Source of the DNA: CAMXAS01 sp964442435
GTDB lineage: Bacteria > Bacteroidota > Bacteroidia > Bacteroidales > P3
DNA length: 64,000 nt
Direction: 5' to 3'
NCBI GenBank assembly: GCA_964442435.1
Contig: CAYTZG010000006.1
Coordinates: 49,067 to 113,066, forward strand
Below the pieces are notes generated by a model. The model saw nothing but the letters and a program-made list of their open reading frames with translations. It made no database searches and was not told where the DNA came from. The position numbers and the translations under genes are program-made. Shown here in pieces: positions 1 through 11,924 of the stretch. Position 1 is the stretch's first letter. Each line of letters opens with the position of its first letter.

Positions 1-2
1 CG

Positions 3-2702
<2,700 letters not shown>

Positions 2703-2705
2703 GCC

Positions 2706-4457
2706 ATGAACACGAAAATCCGCATCCGCTGCGAAAACACCGGTCTCAGCAAGGAATATCCGCGCGGGATTACGCTGAAAGAAATCGCCGAAGACCAACA
2801 CATCAAACTGCAGGACGACATTTTGGGCGCCACGGTCAACAACCGCGTGCGGGAACTGGACTACGACCTCTACAACCCAAAAACCGTCCGTTTCTTCGAC
2901 ATCCATGCGGTGGAAGGCTACCGTATGTATATGCGTTCGCTGATTTTCGTATTGGGAAAGGCCGTCAAAGACTGCTACCCGCAACTGTCGTTGCGCGTGG
3001 AGCACTCGCTGCCCATCGGCTTTTACTGCGAGCTGGACGGTTTGGAAAAACTCGGCGAAAAGGCGCAGGTGGAGACCGATTCGAACGGGCACCGCGCGTT
3101 GCCGCTCAGCCTCGTGACCACGCTCAAGCAACGGATGCAGGCCATCATCGAAGCCAACCTGCCGTTCGAGCACGAGGAAATCCCGTCGCAGGAAGCCGTG
3201 ACGCTGTTCCGCGAACGCCATTATCCGGCCAAGGCCATGCTGTTTGAGACGCGGCAACAGGCCTATTCGTCCGTCTATTATTTGGACGGCGAGCCCAACT
3301 ATTTTTACGGCGGGCTCGTGCCTTCGACCGGCTATTTGAAGACGTTTGACATAGACCGCTATTTTCAAGGGTTGGTCATCGTTTGGCCCGACCATATCGA
3401 GAAACTGGCCGAAGACCGCAAGCGCGTGGTCAAGAACTATATCCGGGAACAGAGCGAGGGCGGCACCAAACTGTTCCGCATTTTTCAGGAACACAAGGAC
3501 TGGCTGGAGATTTTGGGCGTGCCCTACGTCGGCTACCTCAACAAGGAAGTGCAGGAACAGGGGCCCGGCCGCCTCATCAAGATATCGGAAGCCTTGCAGG
3601 AAAAGAAAATCGCGCATATCGCCGACGAAATCGCCAAACGGCCCGACTGCCGGCTCGTGCTCATCAGCGGCCCGTCGTCATCCGGCAAGACGACGTTTTC
3701 CAAGCGACTCTCCGTGCAGCTGCAGGTATTGGGCTACCGGACGGCCGAAATTTCGATGGACGACTATTTCCTTGACCGCGAACACACGCCGCGCGACAAG
3801 AACGGCGAATACGACTTTGAGTGCATCGAGGCGGTGGACGTGCCGTTCTTTACGCAACAGCTCAACGAACTGCTGGCCATCGAGACGGAACAGACCGTTG
3901 AAATGCCGGTGTTCGACTTTATCAGCGGCAGCCGCAAATGGGGGCAGAAACAAATCCGCATGAGCCCGCAGACGATTTTGATTGTGGAGGGCATCCACGG
4001 GCTGAACCCGCAGCTGTCGGCCGGCATCGACCCAAAATACCTCTTCAAGATTTTCGTTTCGGCGCTGACCCACATCGCGATTGACACGCAGAACCCGATT
4101 CGCAGCACCGACAACCGCCTTATCCGCCGCATCGTGCGCGACCACAACTTCCGCGGCAGTTCGGCGCTGAACACGCTCCGCCGCTGGAACAGCGTGATTC
4201 AGGGCGAGAACAAAAACATCTTCCCCTATCAGGAAAACGCCGACATCATGTTCAACTCGGCCCTGCTGTTTGAACTCTGCGTGCTCAAGGCCCATGCCGA
4301 GCCGCTGTTGCGCGACGTGCCCGAAGCCTGCCCCGAATACGCCGCGGCGAAATCGCTGCTCAAATTCCTGTCGTTCTTCTGCTATATCTCTGAAAAAGAG
4401 ATACCGCCGACCTCCATTCTGCGGGAATTTTTGGGTGGCAGTAGCTTCATATACTAA
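2706..4457 (+). CDS. TGS-domain nucleoside (uridine) kinase-like P-loop protein
   Basis: Predicted cytosolic P-loop kinase of the phosphoribulokinase/uridine kinase family carrying a threonyl-tRNA-synthetase-like N-terminus. Residues about 1-70 look like a TGS domain and about 70-280 like the ThrRS second additional (editing-like) domain. The kinase follows: Walker A GPSSSGKTT near 321, then DDYFLDREHTPRDKNGEYDF, the lid/substrate segment typical of uridine kinases, and EGIHGLNP. At 583 residues it is far longer than a stand-alone uridine kinase (about 210) and matches the fused form found in Bacteroidales and Clostridia. The family is usually annotated as nucleoside or uridine kinase; substrate is not proven by sequence. 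Starts 3 bases after uvrA, with no separate promoter visible. Confidence 0.88.
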   Translation: MNTKIRIRCENTGLSKEYPRGITLKEIAEDQHIKLQDDILGATVNNRVRELDYDLYNPKTVRFFDIHAVEGYRMYMRSLIFVLGKAVKDCYPQLSLRVEHSLPIGFYCELDGLEKLGEKAQVETDSNGHRALPLSLVTTLKQRMQAIIEANLPFEHEEIPSQEAVTLFRERHYPAKAMLFETRQQAYSSVYYLDGEPNYFYGGLVPSTGYLKTFDIDRYFQGLVIVWPDHIEKLAEDRKRVVKNYIREQSEGGTKLFRIFQEHKDWLEILGVPYVGYLNKEVQEQGPGRLIKISEALQEKKIAHIADEIAKRPDCRLVLISGPSSSGKTTFSKRLSVQLQVLGYRTAEISMDDYFLDREHTPRDKNGEYDFECIEAVDVPFFTQQLNELLAIETEQTVEMPVFDFISGSRKWGQKQIRMSPQTILIVEGIHGLNPQLSAGIDPKYLFKIFVSALTHIAIDTQNPIRSTDNRLIRRIVRDHNFRGSSALNTLRRWNSVIQGENKNIFPYQENADIMFNSALLFELCVLKAHAEPLLRDVPEACPEYAAAKSLLKFLSFFCYISEKEIPPTSILREFLGGSSFIY

Positions 4458-4464
4458 TTTTGTG

Positions 4465-4505
4465 TATATTAGCATAGTTTTAATTTAGGGCTAATATTTT
4501 TAATA
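4465..4505 (+). terminator. possible weak intrinsic terminator between the kinase gene and murF
   Basis: An 8-bp inverted repeat (ATATTAGC at 4466-4473, GCTAATAT at 4490-4497) with a 16-base loop is followed by a T run. The stem is AT-rich and so weak. It lies in the only real gap between uvrA and the exporter operon. Confidence 0.3.
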
Positions 4506-4516
4506 AATAACTGAGG

Positions 4517-5833
4517 ATGAAAGCTTTCAGCTCCGCGGCGGAAATCTACAGATTATTCCGCAAACACCGGAAAGTGTGTACGGACACGCGCCAAATCGTG
4601 CCCGACAGCCTGTTTTTCGCGCTGAAAGGCGACAATTTCAACGCCAATACGTTGGCGGCGGAAGCGATTGAGAAAGGCTGCGCCTACGCCATCGTGGACG
4701 AACCAAAATACGCCAAACACGCGCAATGTCTGTTGGTGGAAAACGTGCTCGCCTGCCTGCAGGAAGTGGCCCGCCTCTACCGCCGCGACCTTTTCATTCC
4801 GTTTATCGGCGTTACGGGCACGAACGGCAAGACGACGACCAAGGAACTCATGCGTTCGGTGCTTTCGGTCCGCTTCCGGACGTTCGCGACCGAAGGCAAC
4901 CTCAACAACCATATCGGCGTGCCGCTCTCCATCCTTTCGATTCCGGCCAATACCGAAATCGCCATCATCGAAATGGGCGCCAACCATCCCGGAGAAATCG
5001 CCGACCTGTGCCGCATCTGTATGCCCACCTTCGGGCTCATTACGAATATCGGCGCGGCGCATCTGGAGGGCTTCGAGACGTTTGACCGCATCGTGGAGAC
5101 CAAAACCGCGCTCTACCGCTTTGTGGAACGCACGAACGGCAAACTGTTCGTCAACGCCAACAACCCGCTGTTGCTCAAACAATCCGCCGCGGCGGAACGC
5201 TTCCTCTACGGTTGCCAAGCCAATTACTACACGCAGGTCGAAAACCTGAACACCGAACATATCTACCTGCACGCCAAACTGTCGGGGCCGTCCTCGGCGC
5301 CCAACATCACGGAAATCGCCACACACCTCATCGGCGGGTTCAACCTCGACAACGTGGCGGCCGCCGCCTGCGTGGGGCGGTATTTCGGGCTCAACGACAA
5401 GGAAATCAAACAGGGTATCGAGAACTATACGCCGCAGAATATGCGTTCGCAAATCATCCAGACGAAAGACAACATCCTGGTGGCCGACGCCTACAACGCC
5501 AACCCGTCGAGCATGCAGCTCTCGCTGGAGAGTTTCTTTGAGATGCACACGCCGCACACCAAGGCCTATATTCTCGGCGACATGATGGAACTCGGCAAGT
5601 TTGCCGAATTGGAACATCTTAAAATCGTCGATCTCTTGAAAGAACAGCACGCCGACAACGTGTTCCTCATCGGGCCGAATTTCGCCAAGACCCAAATGCC
5701 CAAGACGTTCAAGCATTTCGATTCGACGAAAGCCTTTTTAACCTATTTGAAAGCCAATCCCTTGCGGCAACATTGCATCCTTATCAAGGGTTCGCGCGCC
5801 ATGCAGTTGGAGAAAGCCATCGAAATCCTATGA
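4517..5833 (+). CDS. murF: MurF, UDP-N-acetylmuramoyl-tripeptide--D-alanyl-D-alanine ligase
   Basis: Cytosolic ATP-dependent ligase that adds D-Ala-D-Ala to the UDP-MurNAc-tripeptide, the last soluble step of peptidoglycan precursor synthesis. The Mur ligase P-loop GVTGTNGKTTTKEL lies near residue 97. The N-terminal segment DTRQIVPDSLFFALKGD and the central EMGANHPGEI and NIGAAHLEGF are typical of MurF. The C-terminal domain includes DAYNANPSSM and GDMMELG. The length, 438 residues, is normal. The ATG at 4517 follows a 59-base gap. Its stop overlaps the start of the TolC-like gene (ATGA at 5830), so murF and the exporter genes are probably translationally linked, although the functions are unrelated. 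Confidence 0.96.
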   Translation: MKAFSSAAEIYRLFRKHRKVCTDTRQIVPDSLFFALKGDNFNANTLAAEAIEKGCAYAIVDEPKYAKHAQCLLVENVLACLQEVARLYRRDLFIPFIGVTGTNGKTTTKELMRSVLSVRFRTFATEGNLNNHIGVPLSILSIPANTEIAIIEMGANHPGEIADLCRICMPTFGLITNIGAAHLEGFETFDRIVETKTALYRFVERTNGKLFVNANNPLLLKQSAAAERFLYGCQANYYTQVENLNTEHIYLHAKLSGPSSAPNITEIATHLIGGFNLDNVAAAACVGRYFGLNDKEIKQGIENYTPQNMRSQIIQTKDNILVADAYNANPSSMQLSLESFFEMHTPHTKAYILGDMMELGKFAELEHLKIVDLLKEQHADNVFLIGPNFAKTQMPKTFKHFDSTKAFLTYLKANPLRQHCILIKGSRAMQLEKAIEIL

Positions 5834-7098
5834 AAAAACTCCGGCTGCTCCTGTTCGGCGCACTCCTGTCGTTGGGCGTAGGATTTCCGAACCACCTGAC
5901 GGCTCAGGAAAGCCTGTGCCTGGACTCCTGTCTGCAATGGGCCGTTGACAACTATCCGCTCGTGGAGCAGTTGCAACTCATTGACCGCTCCCGCGACTAC
6001 AACCTCAAGAACATCAATACGGGCTACATCCTGCACGCCAACGTCACGGCCTTCGGCGGCTATATCGAAGGCATCCCCGACCTGTCGGGCATGGGCATGG
6101 AGGTGGATCCCTGGCGTTTCGCCGGCATCCTGCAGGTGGAGCAACCCATCTGGGACGGCGGCCGCTTGGAGAACATGAAGAAAATCGCGCGGGCGGAAGC
6201 CGAAGTCAACAAGAGCACGGTGGCCATCAAAATAGCCGAACTCAAAGACAAGGTAAGCGAGATTTATTTCGGCATCCTGCTGGCGCAGACGCAACGCGAA
6301 CAGTTGCAACTGCAACAGGAAACGCTGCAACAGTCACTCAAGACGCTGCAATCGGCGGCCAAGGCGGGCAGCGCGTTTACGTCCGACGCCGACGCCGTGG
6401 AGGTCAAGCTCCTGCAGATAGAACAACAGGGCGTTCAGTTGCTCAGTTCGGAACGCGCCTACCGCCGCATGCTGGGCATCTTTATCGGACGGCCCGTGGG
6501 CGAAACCACGGTGCTGACGGTGCCCGACGTGGTGTTGCAGAGCGGACGGGACGTGGACAACCGCCCCGAAATGGCCTTGTTCGAACACCGCAAACAACTG
6601 CTGGACGCCTACAACCCCGGCGCGGGCGAAGTGCTGCCGCGCGTGAGCCTGCAAGGCATGGGGCTGCTGACCATCCCCAAGCTGGAGATGCAGGGCGGCA
6701 CCGACTGGAACCACCTGCTTATGGGCGGCATCAACGTCAGCTGGCCGATTGGCGGGCGCACCTATACGATGGGCGTGGACCGCAAACGGCTCAAAGTGGA
6801 GAAAGACCAAGTGGACCGCGAGAAAGAGAGTTTTGAGATGGGGCAACGCATCAGCTTGGCGCGCCAAGCCGAAATGCTGACGCAGTGGGACGACCTTATC
6901 GCCTACGACGACCGCATCATCGACCTGCTCGCACGCCGCACGCGCACGATGGAATCGCGCTATAAGAACGGCGTGGTGCCGGTAACCGAATGGTTGCAGG
7001 CCGTGAGCGAGGAGGGCGCGGCGCGTCAGGCCAAGGCCATGCACGGAATTCAGAAGATGATGACGAGCCACCAATACAACCGCGAACTGGGCTATTAG
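5830..7098 (+). CDS. TolC-like outer membrane efflux protein
   Basis: Outer-membrane factor of a tripartite efflux or secretion pump, expected to form a trimeric channel through the outer membrane. The start is the ATG at 5830, overlapping the murF stop. It gives a clean signal peptide (MKKLRLLLFGALLSLGVGF... cleaved near LTAQE) and a 422-residue protein, the usual size. The body has alternating coiled-coil (TQREQLQLQQETLQQSLKTL region) and beta segments, as in the two OEP repeats. It is first in a chain of six overlapping or nearly abutting genes ending at 11924 (HlyD-like, two ATPases, two permeases), which together form a complete exporter. Cargo is unknown. Confidence 0.9.
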   Translation: MKKLRLLLFGALLSLGVGFPNHLTAQESLCLDSCLQWAVDNYPLVEQLQLIDRSRDYNLKNINTGYILHANVTAFGGYIEGIPDLSGMGMEVDPWRFAGILQVEQPIWDGGRLENMKKIARAEAEVNKSTVAIKIAELKDKVSEIYFGILLAQTQREQLQLQQETLQQSLKTLQSAAKAGSAFTSDADAVEVKLLQIEQQGVQLLSSERAYRRMLGIFIGRPVGETTVLTVPDVVLQSGRDVDNRPEMALFEHRKQLLDAYNPGAGEVLPRVSLQGMGLLTIPKLEMQGGTDWNHLLMGGINVSWPIGGRTYTMGVDRKRLKVEKDQVDREKESFEMGQRISLARQAEMLTQWDDLIAYDDRIIDLLARRTRTMESRYKNGVVPVTEWLQAVSEEGAARQAKAMHGIQKMMTSHQYNRELGY

Positions 7099-7124
7099 AA
7101 ACAATGATTAGAAGAAAAGACGGT

Positions 7125-8054
7125 ATGAACCTTCGCAAGATTTGCCGGCATCGTGGCGCGTTTTTGGCCATGGGATGCCTGTTGCTGCTGCCCGCCTGCA
7201 AACAGGGGGGATTCGATTACGACGCCACGGGCGTTTTGGAAGCCGACGAAATCATCATTTCGGCACAGGCCAACGGCGAAATCATGGCGTTTGACATAGA
7301 GGAAGGCGATGCCGTGGCCGCGGACGCGGTGGTGGGCTATATCGACACGACGCAACTCTATTTGCAGAAATGCCTGCTGACGCTTGGCCAAAAGGCGACG
7401 AACAGCCAAAAGCCCGACATCAACAAACAGGCGGCCGCCACGCGCGCCGCGCTCGAACACGCCCGTTCGGAGGCCAAACGCTTGGAACGCCTGCAAAAGG
7501 AAGATGCCGCCACCCAACAGCAAATAGACGATATCCGTTCCCAAATCAAACAGCTCAAAGCGCAACTCGACGCGCAGGTGGCGACGATGGAACGCAACAT
7601 TACGGGCATAGACGCGCAGAGTTCGGCGCAGGACATTCAGATAGCCCAAATCGAAGACTTTATCCGCAAGAGTTTGATTCGAAGCCCCAAGGCCGGCACC
7701 GTGATGCAGAAATACGCCGCCGCCGGCGAACTGACGGCGCAGGGCCGCCCGCTGATGAAAGTGGCCGACCTTGAAACGATGACGCTCAAAGCCTATGTGT
7801 CGGCCGACCAGCTGTCGCGCATACGGATTGGCGGCAAGGCCACCGTTTACGCTTACAGCCGAGAGGAATACCGGGCCTACGAAGGCCGCGTGACGGCCAT
7901 TGCCGACCAGGCCGAATTTACGCCCAAGACGATTCAGACGCAGGACGAGCGCACCAACCTCGTATATGCCGTCAAAATCCGCGTGCCCAATACCGACGGT
8001 TTGCTCAAAGCGGGCATGTATGCCGACGTAGCGTTTGCCGACCATGCCGAGTAG
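7125..8054 (+). CDS. HlyD/MFP-family periplasmic adaptor lipoprotein
   Basis: Membrane-fusion adaptor bridging the inner-membrane ABC transporter and the TolC-like channel. The ATG at 7125 gives a short n-region followed by a lipobox (LLLPAC) near residue 25; an in-frame ATG at 7104 would add seven residues and cannot be excluded. The body has a lipoyl-type hairpin (GEIMAFDIEEGDAVAADAV), a long charged and Gln-rich coiled coil (about residues 100-170), the second lipoyl half (IRSPKAGTVMQKYAAAGEL) and a beta-barrel domain (LKAYVSADQLSRIRIG). The layout matches YbhG/EmrA-type adaptors that pair with ABC-2 transporters. Its end overlaps the start of the first ATPase gene. Confidence 0.9.
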   Translation: MNLRKICRHRGAFLAMGCLLLLPACKQGGFDYDATGVLEADEIIISAQANGEIMAFDIEEGDAVAADAVVGYIDTTQLYLQKCLLTLGQKATNSQKPDINKQAAATRAALEHARSEAKRLERLQKEDAATQQQIDDIRSQIKQLKAQLDAQVATMERNITGIDAQSSAQDIQIAQIEDFIRKSLIRSPKAGTVMQKYAAAGELTAQGRPLMKVADLETMTLKAYVSADQLSRIRIGGKATVYAYSREEYRAYEGRVTAIADQAEFTPKTIQTQDERTNLVYAVKIRVPNTDGLLKAGMYADVAFADHAE

Positions 8055-8982
8055 CATCGCGATTCATCAAATCAGCAAGCATTTCGCGGTGGGCAAAACC
8101 GGCCGCGTGCAGGCCTTGCATCCGTTTTCGCTTGACATAGAGGAAGGGGAAATCTTCGGCTTGCTGGGGCCGGACGGCGCGGGCAAGACCACGCTGTTCC
8201 GCATCCTCACCACGCTTCTGTTGCCCGACGGCGGCACGGCCACCGTGGGCGGTTACGACATCCGCAAAGACTTGAAGAAGATAAGGGCGTCGGTGGGCTA
8301 TATGCCGGGGCGGTTCTCGCTTTATCAGGATTTGAGCGTGGAAGAGAACCTGCGGTTTTTCGCCACGCTGTTCAACACCACCTTGGAAGCGCATTACGAC
8401 TTTATCAAGGACATCTACACGCACATAGAACCGTTTAAAAAGCGTAAGGCCGGCAACCTGTCGGGCGGCATGAAACAGAAACTCGCGCTCTGCTGCGCGT
8501 TGATTCACAAGCCGCGCATCCTGTTTTTGGACGAACCGACCACGGGCGTTGACCCCGTGTCGCGCAAGGAATTTTGGGATATGCTCAAACGCCTGCGGGC
8601 GGACGGCATGACGATTTTGGCCTCCACGCCCTATATGGACGAAGCCGAACTCTGCGACCGCATCGGCCTGATTCAAAGCGGCCGCTTTATAGGCTGCAAT
8701 ACGCCCGAACAACTGCGGGCCGAATTCACGGCGCCGTTGCGCGCCGTCCGCGCCACGGAAATGTCGCGCCTGCTGCGTGACCTGCGCGACTACCGATACT
8801 GCCGCAGTTGCTATGCGTTCGGCGAATTTCACCATATCAGCCTTAACCCGGGCTTCAGCGACGAGGACTTGGCCGGCTACCTGCAACGCCTGCACTTCTC
8901 GCAACTGGAAATCCACCCGCTGGCGCCCACGATAGAGGACTGTTTCATGGCGTTGATGCAGAAAGGAGGCGCAGATGCCTGA
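8044..8982 (+). CDS. ABC transporter ATPase 1 (ABC-2 exporter; altered H-loop)
   Basis: Nucleotide-binding subunit of the exporter. The ATG at 8044 overlaps the HlyD gene by 11 bases; a TTG at 8035 is a less likely start. Seen: Walker A GPDGAGKTT near residue 43, canonical signature LSGGMKQKLAL, Walker B ILFLDEPTTGVDP. The switch region reads STPYMDEAE, so the usual His of the H-loop (THYMDEAE) is replaced by Pro. This resembles the first ATPase half of YbhF-like proteins. The neighbouring ATPase 2 has the opposite pattern (His kept, signature lost), so the two probably work as an asymmetric heterodimer with one competent ATP site. Confidence 0.93.
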   Translation: MPSSIAIHQISKHFAVGKTGRVQALHPFSLDIEEGEIFGLLGPDGAGKTTLFRILTTLLLPDGGTATVGGYDIRKDLKKIRASVGYMPGRFSLYQDLSVEENLRFFATLFNTTLEAHYDFIKDIYTHIEPFKKRKAGNLSGGMKQKLALCCALIHKPRILFLDEPTTGVDPVSRKEFWDMLKRLRADGMTILASTPYMDEAELCDRIGLIQSGRFIGCNTPEQLRAEFTAPLRAVRATEMSRLLRDLRDYRYCRSCYAFGEFHHISLNPGFSDEDLAGYLQRLHFSQLEIHPLAPTIEDCFMALMQKGGADA

Positions 8983-9718
8983 CGCCGTCATCCGGGTGGA
9001 GAACCTGACCAAACGTTTCGGCGACTTTACGGCCGTGGACCACATCTCGTTCGAAGTGCGGAAAGGCGAAATCTTCGGCTTTTTGGGCGCGAACGGCGCG
9101 GGCAAGACCACGGCCATGCGGATGCTGTGCGGGCTGAGCCGCCCCACCGAGGGACACGGCACCGTGGCCGGCTTCGACATCGCGCGGCAACAGGAGCAAA
9201 TAAAGAAGAACATCGGCTACATGAGCCAAAAGTTCTCGCTTTACAACGACCTCAAGGTATGGGAGAACATCCGGCTGTTCGCCGGCATCTACGGCATGAA
9301 ACCGAAACGCATCGCCGCCAAGACCGACGAGTTGCTGAACCGCCTGGGCTTTATGGCGGAGAAAAACACGTTTGTGGAGAAACTGCCGCTGGGTTGGAAA
9401 CAGAAACTGGCGTTTTCCGTGGCCATCTTCCACGAACCGCAAATCGTCTTTTTGGATGAACCCACGGGCGGCGTGGACCCGATTACGCGGCGGCAGTTTT
9501 GGGAACTCATTTACGAAGCCGTGGAACAGGGCATTACGGTTTTCGTCACGACCCACTATATGGACGAAGCCGAATACTGCGACCGCGTGTCGATTATGGT
9601 GGACGGCCGCATCGAGGCTTTGGACAGCCCGCGCGAACTGAAAAAACGCATGGCGGCCCGCTCCATGGACGAAGTGTTTAGACAACTGGCCCGCAAGGCC
9701 CAAAGAAGCGCCGACTGA
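8975..9718 (+). CDS. ABC transporter ATPase 2 (ABC-2 exporter; altered signature motif)
   Basis: Second nucleotide-binding subunit, 247 residues, overlapping ATPase 1 by 8 bases. Walker A GANGAGKTT near residue 38, Walker B IVFLDEPTGGVDP and an intact H-loop TTHYMDEAE are present. The signature position reads LPLGWKQKLAF instead of LSGGxxQ. LPLG-type signatures are known in the second half of YbhF-like ATPases, so this is likely a family trait rather than decay. It ends in an ATGA overlap with the first permease. Confidence 0.93.
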   Translation: MPDAVIRVENLTKRFGDFTAVDHISFEVRKGEIFGFLGANGAGKTTAMRMLCGLSRPTEGHGTVAGFDIARQQEQIKKNIGYMSQKFSLYNDLKVWENIRLFAGIYGMKPKRIAAKTDELLNRLGFMAEKNTFVEKLPLGWKQKLAFSVAIFHEPQIVFLDEPTGGVDPITRRQFWELIYEAVEQGITVFVTTHYMDEAEYCDRVSIMVDGRIEALDSPRELKKRMAARSMDEVFRQLARKAQRSAD

Positions 9719-10803
9719 TGAAACAATTTTGGGCATTCGTCAACAAGGAGTTCCTGCACATCTTCCGCGACCGGCAGACGATTCTCATCCTGCTGCTCAT
9801 GCCGGTGGTGCAGGTGCTGCTGTTTGGCTTCGCCATCACGACCGACATACAGAACTCGTCGGTGGTGGCGCTGGACGAATGCCAAACGGCCGAAAGCCGC
9901 GCGCTGTTGAAGGAAATCGAATCGGGCCGCTATTTCGACATCGTACAGTATATAGAATCCGACCGCGACATCGACGCCATCTTCAAGAAAGGCAAGGTCA
10001 AAATCGCCATCGTGATTCCGCAGGACTGGAGCCGCCGCATCGGTGCGGGACAGGAAGCGCCGCTCCAACTCATCGTGGATGCCTCCAACCCCAACGAAGC
10101 CAGCATCCTGACCGGCTACCTGCAAGGCATCGCGGCGCAGTTCGCCGATTTAGAACCGGTGCTGGACGTGGAAACGCGTATGCTCTACAACCCGCAGCTC
10201 AAAAGCGCCTATACGTTTGTGCCCGGCGTCATCGGGCTCGTGCTCATGCTTATCTGCACGCTCATGACCTCGGTTTCCATCGTGCGCGAGAAAGAGACCG
10301 GCACGATGGAAGTGTTGCTCGTATCGCCGTCCAAGCCGCTGTATATCATCTTCTCCAAGACGATTCCCTATTTCGTCATCGCGCTCATCAACATCGTGAC
10401 CATCATCCTGCTGTCGATGTTCGTGTTCGGCGTGCCCATCAAGGGTAGCATCGCGCTGTTGTTCGGCGTCAGCATTACGTATATATTCGCTTCCCTAGCC
10501 TTGGGCCTGCTCATTTCTACGATTTCCAGCACGCAGCAAATCGCGATGATTATCTCGCTCATGGGGTTGATGCTGCCGACCGTGCTGTTGGCCGGCCTGC
10601 TGTTCCCCATCGAGAATATGCCGCTGCCGTTGCAGTGGGCCTCCAAAATCGTACCGGCCACGTGGTTCATCGACATGACCAAGGCCATCATGATCAAGGG
10701 GCTCGGCATCGGCCTCATTTGGAAACAATGGCTCATCCTGTTGAGCATGACGGTACTTTTTATCGGCATCAGTGTGTCACGCTTTAAAATCCGGCTATCG
10801 TGA
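9718..10803 (+). CDS. ABC-2 type permease 1
   Basis: Inner-membrane subunit of the exporter, 361 residues. One N-terminal transmembrane helix (ILILLLMPVVQVLLFGF), a large periplasmic domain of about 130 residues, then five C-terminal helices: the YbhS/YbhR layout. The cytoplasmic loop VREKETGTMEVLLVSP is the ABC-2 family hallmark. Starts at the ATGA overlap with ATPase 2 and ends overlapping the GTG of permease 2, so the pair is translationally coupled. Confidence 0.93.
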   Translation: MKQFWAFVNKEFLHIFRDRQTILILLLMPVVQVLLFGFAITTDIQNSSVVALDECQTAESRALLKEIESGRYFDIVQYIESDRDIDAIFKKGKVKIAIVIPQDWSRRIGAGQEAPLQLIVDASNPNEASILTGYLQGIAAQFADLEPVLDVETRMLYNPQLKSAYTFVPGVIGLVLMLICTLMTSVSIVREKETGTMEVLLVSPSKPLYIIFSKTIPYFVIALINIVTIILLSMFVFGVPIKGSIALLFGVSITYIFASLALGLLISTISSTQQIAMIISLMGLMLPTVLLAGLLFPIENMPLPLQWASKIVPATWFIDMTKAIMIKGLGIGLIWKQWLILLSMTVLFIGISVSRFKIRLS

Positions 10804-11924
10804 GGACGTTTTTATTTCTGTTGGAAAAGGAATTCAAGCAGATTTTGCGCAACCGCATCATCCTGGCCATGATTATCGCGCTGCCGACCATACAGTTGGC
10901 CATCCTGCCCCATGCCGCCACCTACGAAATCCGCCATATCAACTTAGCCGTCGTGGATGCCGACCACTCCACGCTGTCGGCGGAACTGACGGCCAAACTG
11001 AGCGCCTCCCGTTATTTCAACCTCGTTTGGGCCGGCACGTCTTACGAAGACGCGCTGGAACTGGTGGAGGACGGCAAGGCGCATTTGGTTTTAGAGATTC
11101 CGCCGCACTTTGAAAAAGACCTGCGCACGACGGCCAAGTCCAAGCTTATGATAGCCGTGGATGCCGTGGACGGCACGATGGGCAGCATCGGTTCCTCCTA
11201 TCTGAACCAAATCCTCCAATCGTTCGCCACCGGCCTCATCGCCCGCGGGCAAATCCCCTATATGGAGGCCGCCAACCTGCAAGCCCGGATTCAAGTGGCG
11301 CCGCAATACCGCTACAACACGCAGCTTGACTACAAGACCTATATGGTGCCCGGCATCCTCGTCATGCTGCTGACGCTTGTGGGCGGCATTTTGGCCGCGC
11401 TCAACATCGTGTCGGAAAAGGAACAGGGCACGCTGGAGCAAATCAACGTGAGCCCCGTACCCAAACAGTCGTATCTGTTGGCCAAGGTCATCCCGTTTTG
11501 GATTATCGGCCTGCTGACGCTCGCCATCGGCCTGCTCATCGCGCGCTTCATGTACGGCATCGTGCCGGCCGGCAGCCTGCTCACGCTGTTTGCGTTCGCG
11601 GCCATCTATGTGGTGGCGTTCACGGGCTTCGGGCTCTTGATTTCGGTGGCGGCCAAGACCCAGCAGCAATCGATGTTCATCGCCTTTTTCTTCCTGCTGA
11701 TTTTCTTCCTCATGGGCGGTCTGTTCACGCCCATCAGCAGTATGCCCTACTGGGCGCAGGTCATCACGTGGTTCAACCCCACCGCCTACCTCATCGACGT
11801 GGTGCGGCTCATCGTCATGAAAGGCAGCGGCTTTACGGACTTGATTCCGCAATTCTTCTGCATCCTCGGCTTTGCCGTGGTGTTCAACGTATGGGCTATT
11901 TTCGGTTACGATAAGACGGCTTAG
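10800..11924 (+). CDS. ABC-2 type permease 2
   Basis: Second inner-membrane subunit, 374 residues, likely partner of permease 1 in a heterodimer. GTG start in a GTGA overlap. Same layout: N-terminal helix (ILAMIIALPTIQLAILP), periplasmic domain, five C-terminal helices and the loop SEKEQGTLEQINVSP. Last gene of the exporter operon. Its TAG stop overlaps the TAA stop of the convergent TonB-dependent receptor gene, leaving no room for a terminator between them. Confidence 0.93.
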   Translation: MRTFLFLLEKEFKQILRNRIILAMIIALPTIQLAILPHAATYEIRHINLAVVDADHSTLSAELTAKLSASRYFNLVWAGTSYEDALELVEDGKAHLVLEIPPHFEKDLRTTAKSKLMIAVDAVDGTMGSIGSSYLNQILQSFATGLIARGQIPYMEAANLQARIQVAPQYRYNTQLDYKTYMVPGILVMLLTLVGGILAALNIVSEKEQGTLEQINVSPVPKQSYLLAKVIPFWIIGLLTLAIGLLIARFMYGIVPAGSLLTLFAFAAIYVVAFTGFGLLISVAAKTQQQSMFIAFFFLLIFFLMGGLFTPISSMPYWAQVITWFNPTAYLIDVVRLIVMKGSGFTDLIPQFFCILGFAVVFNVWAIFGYDKTA

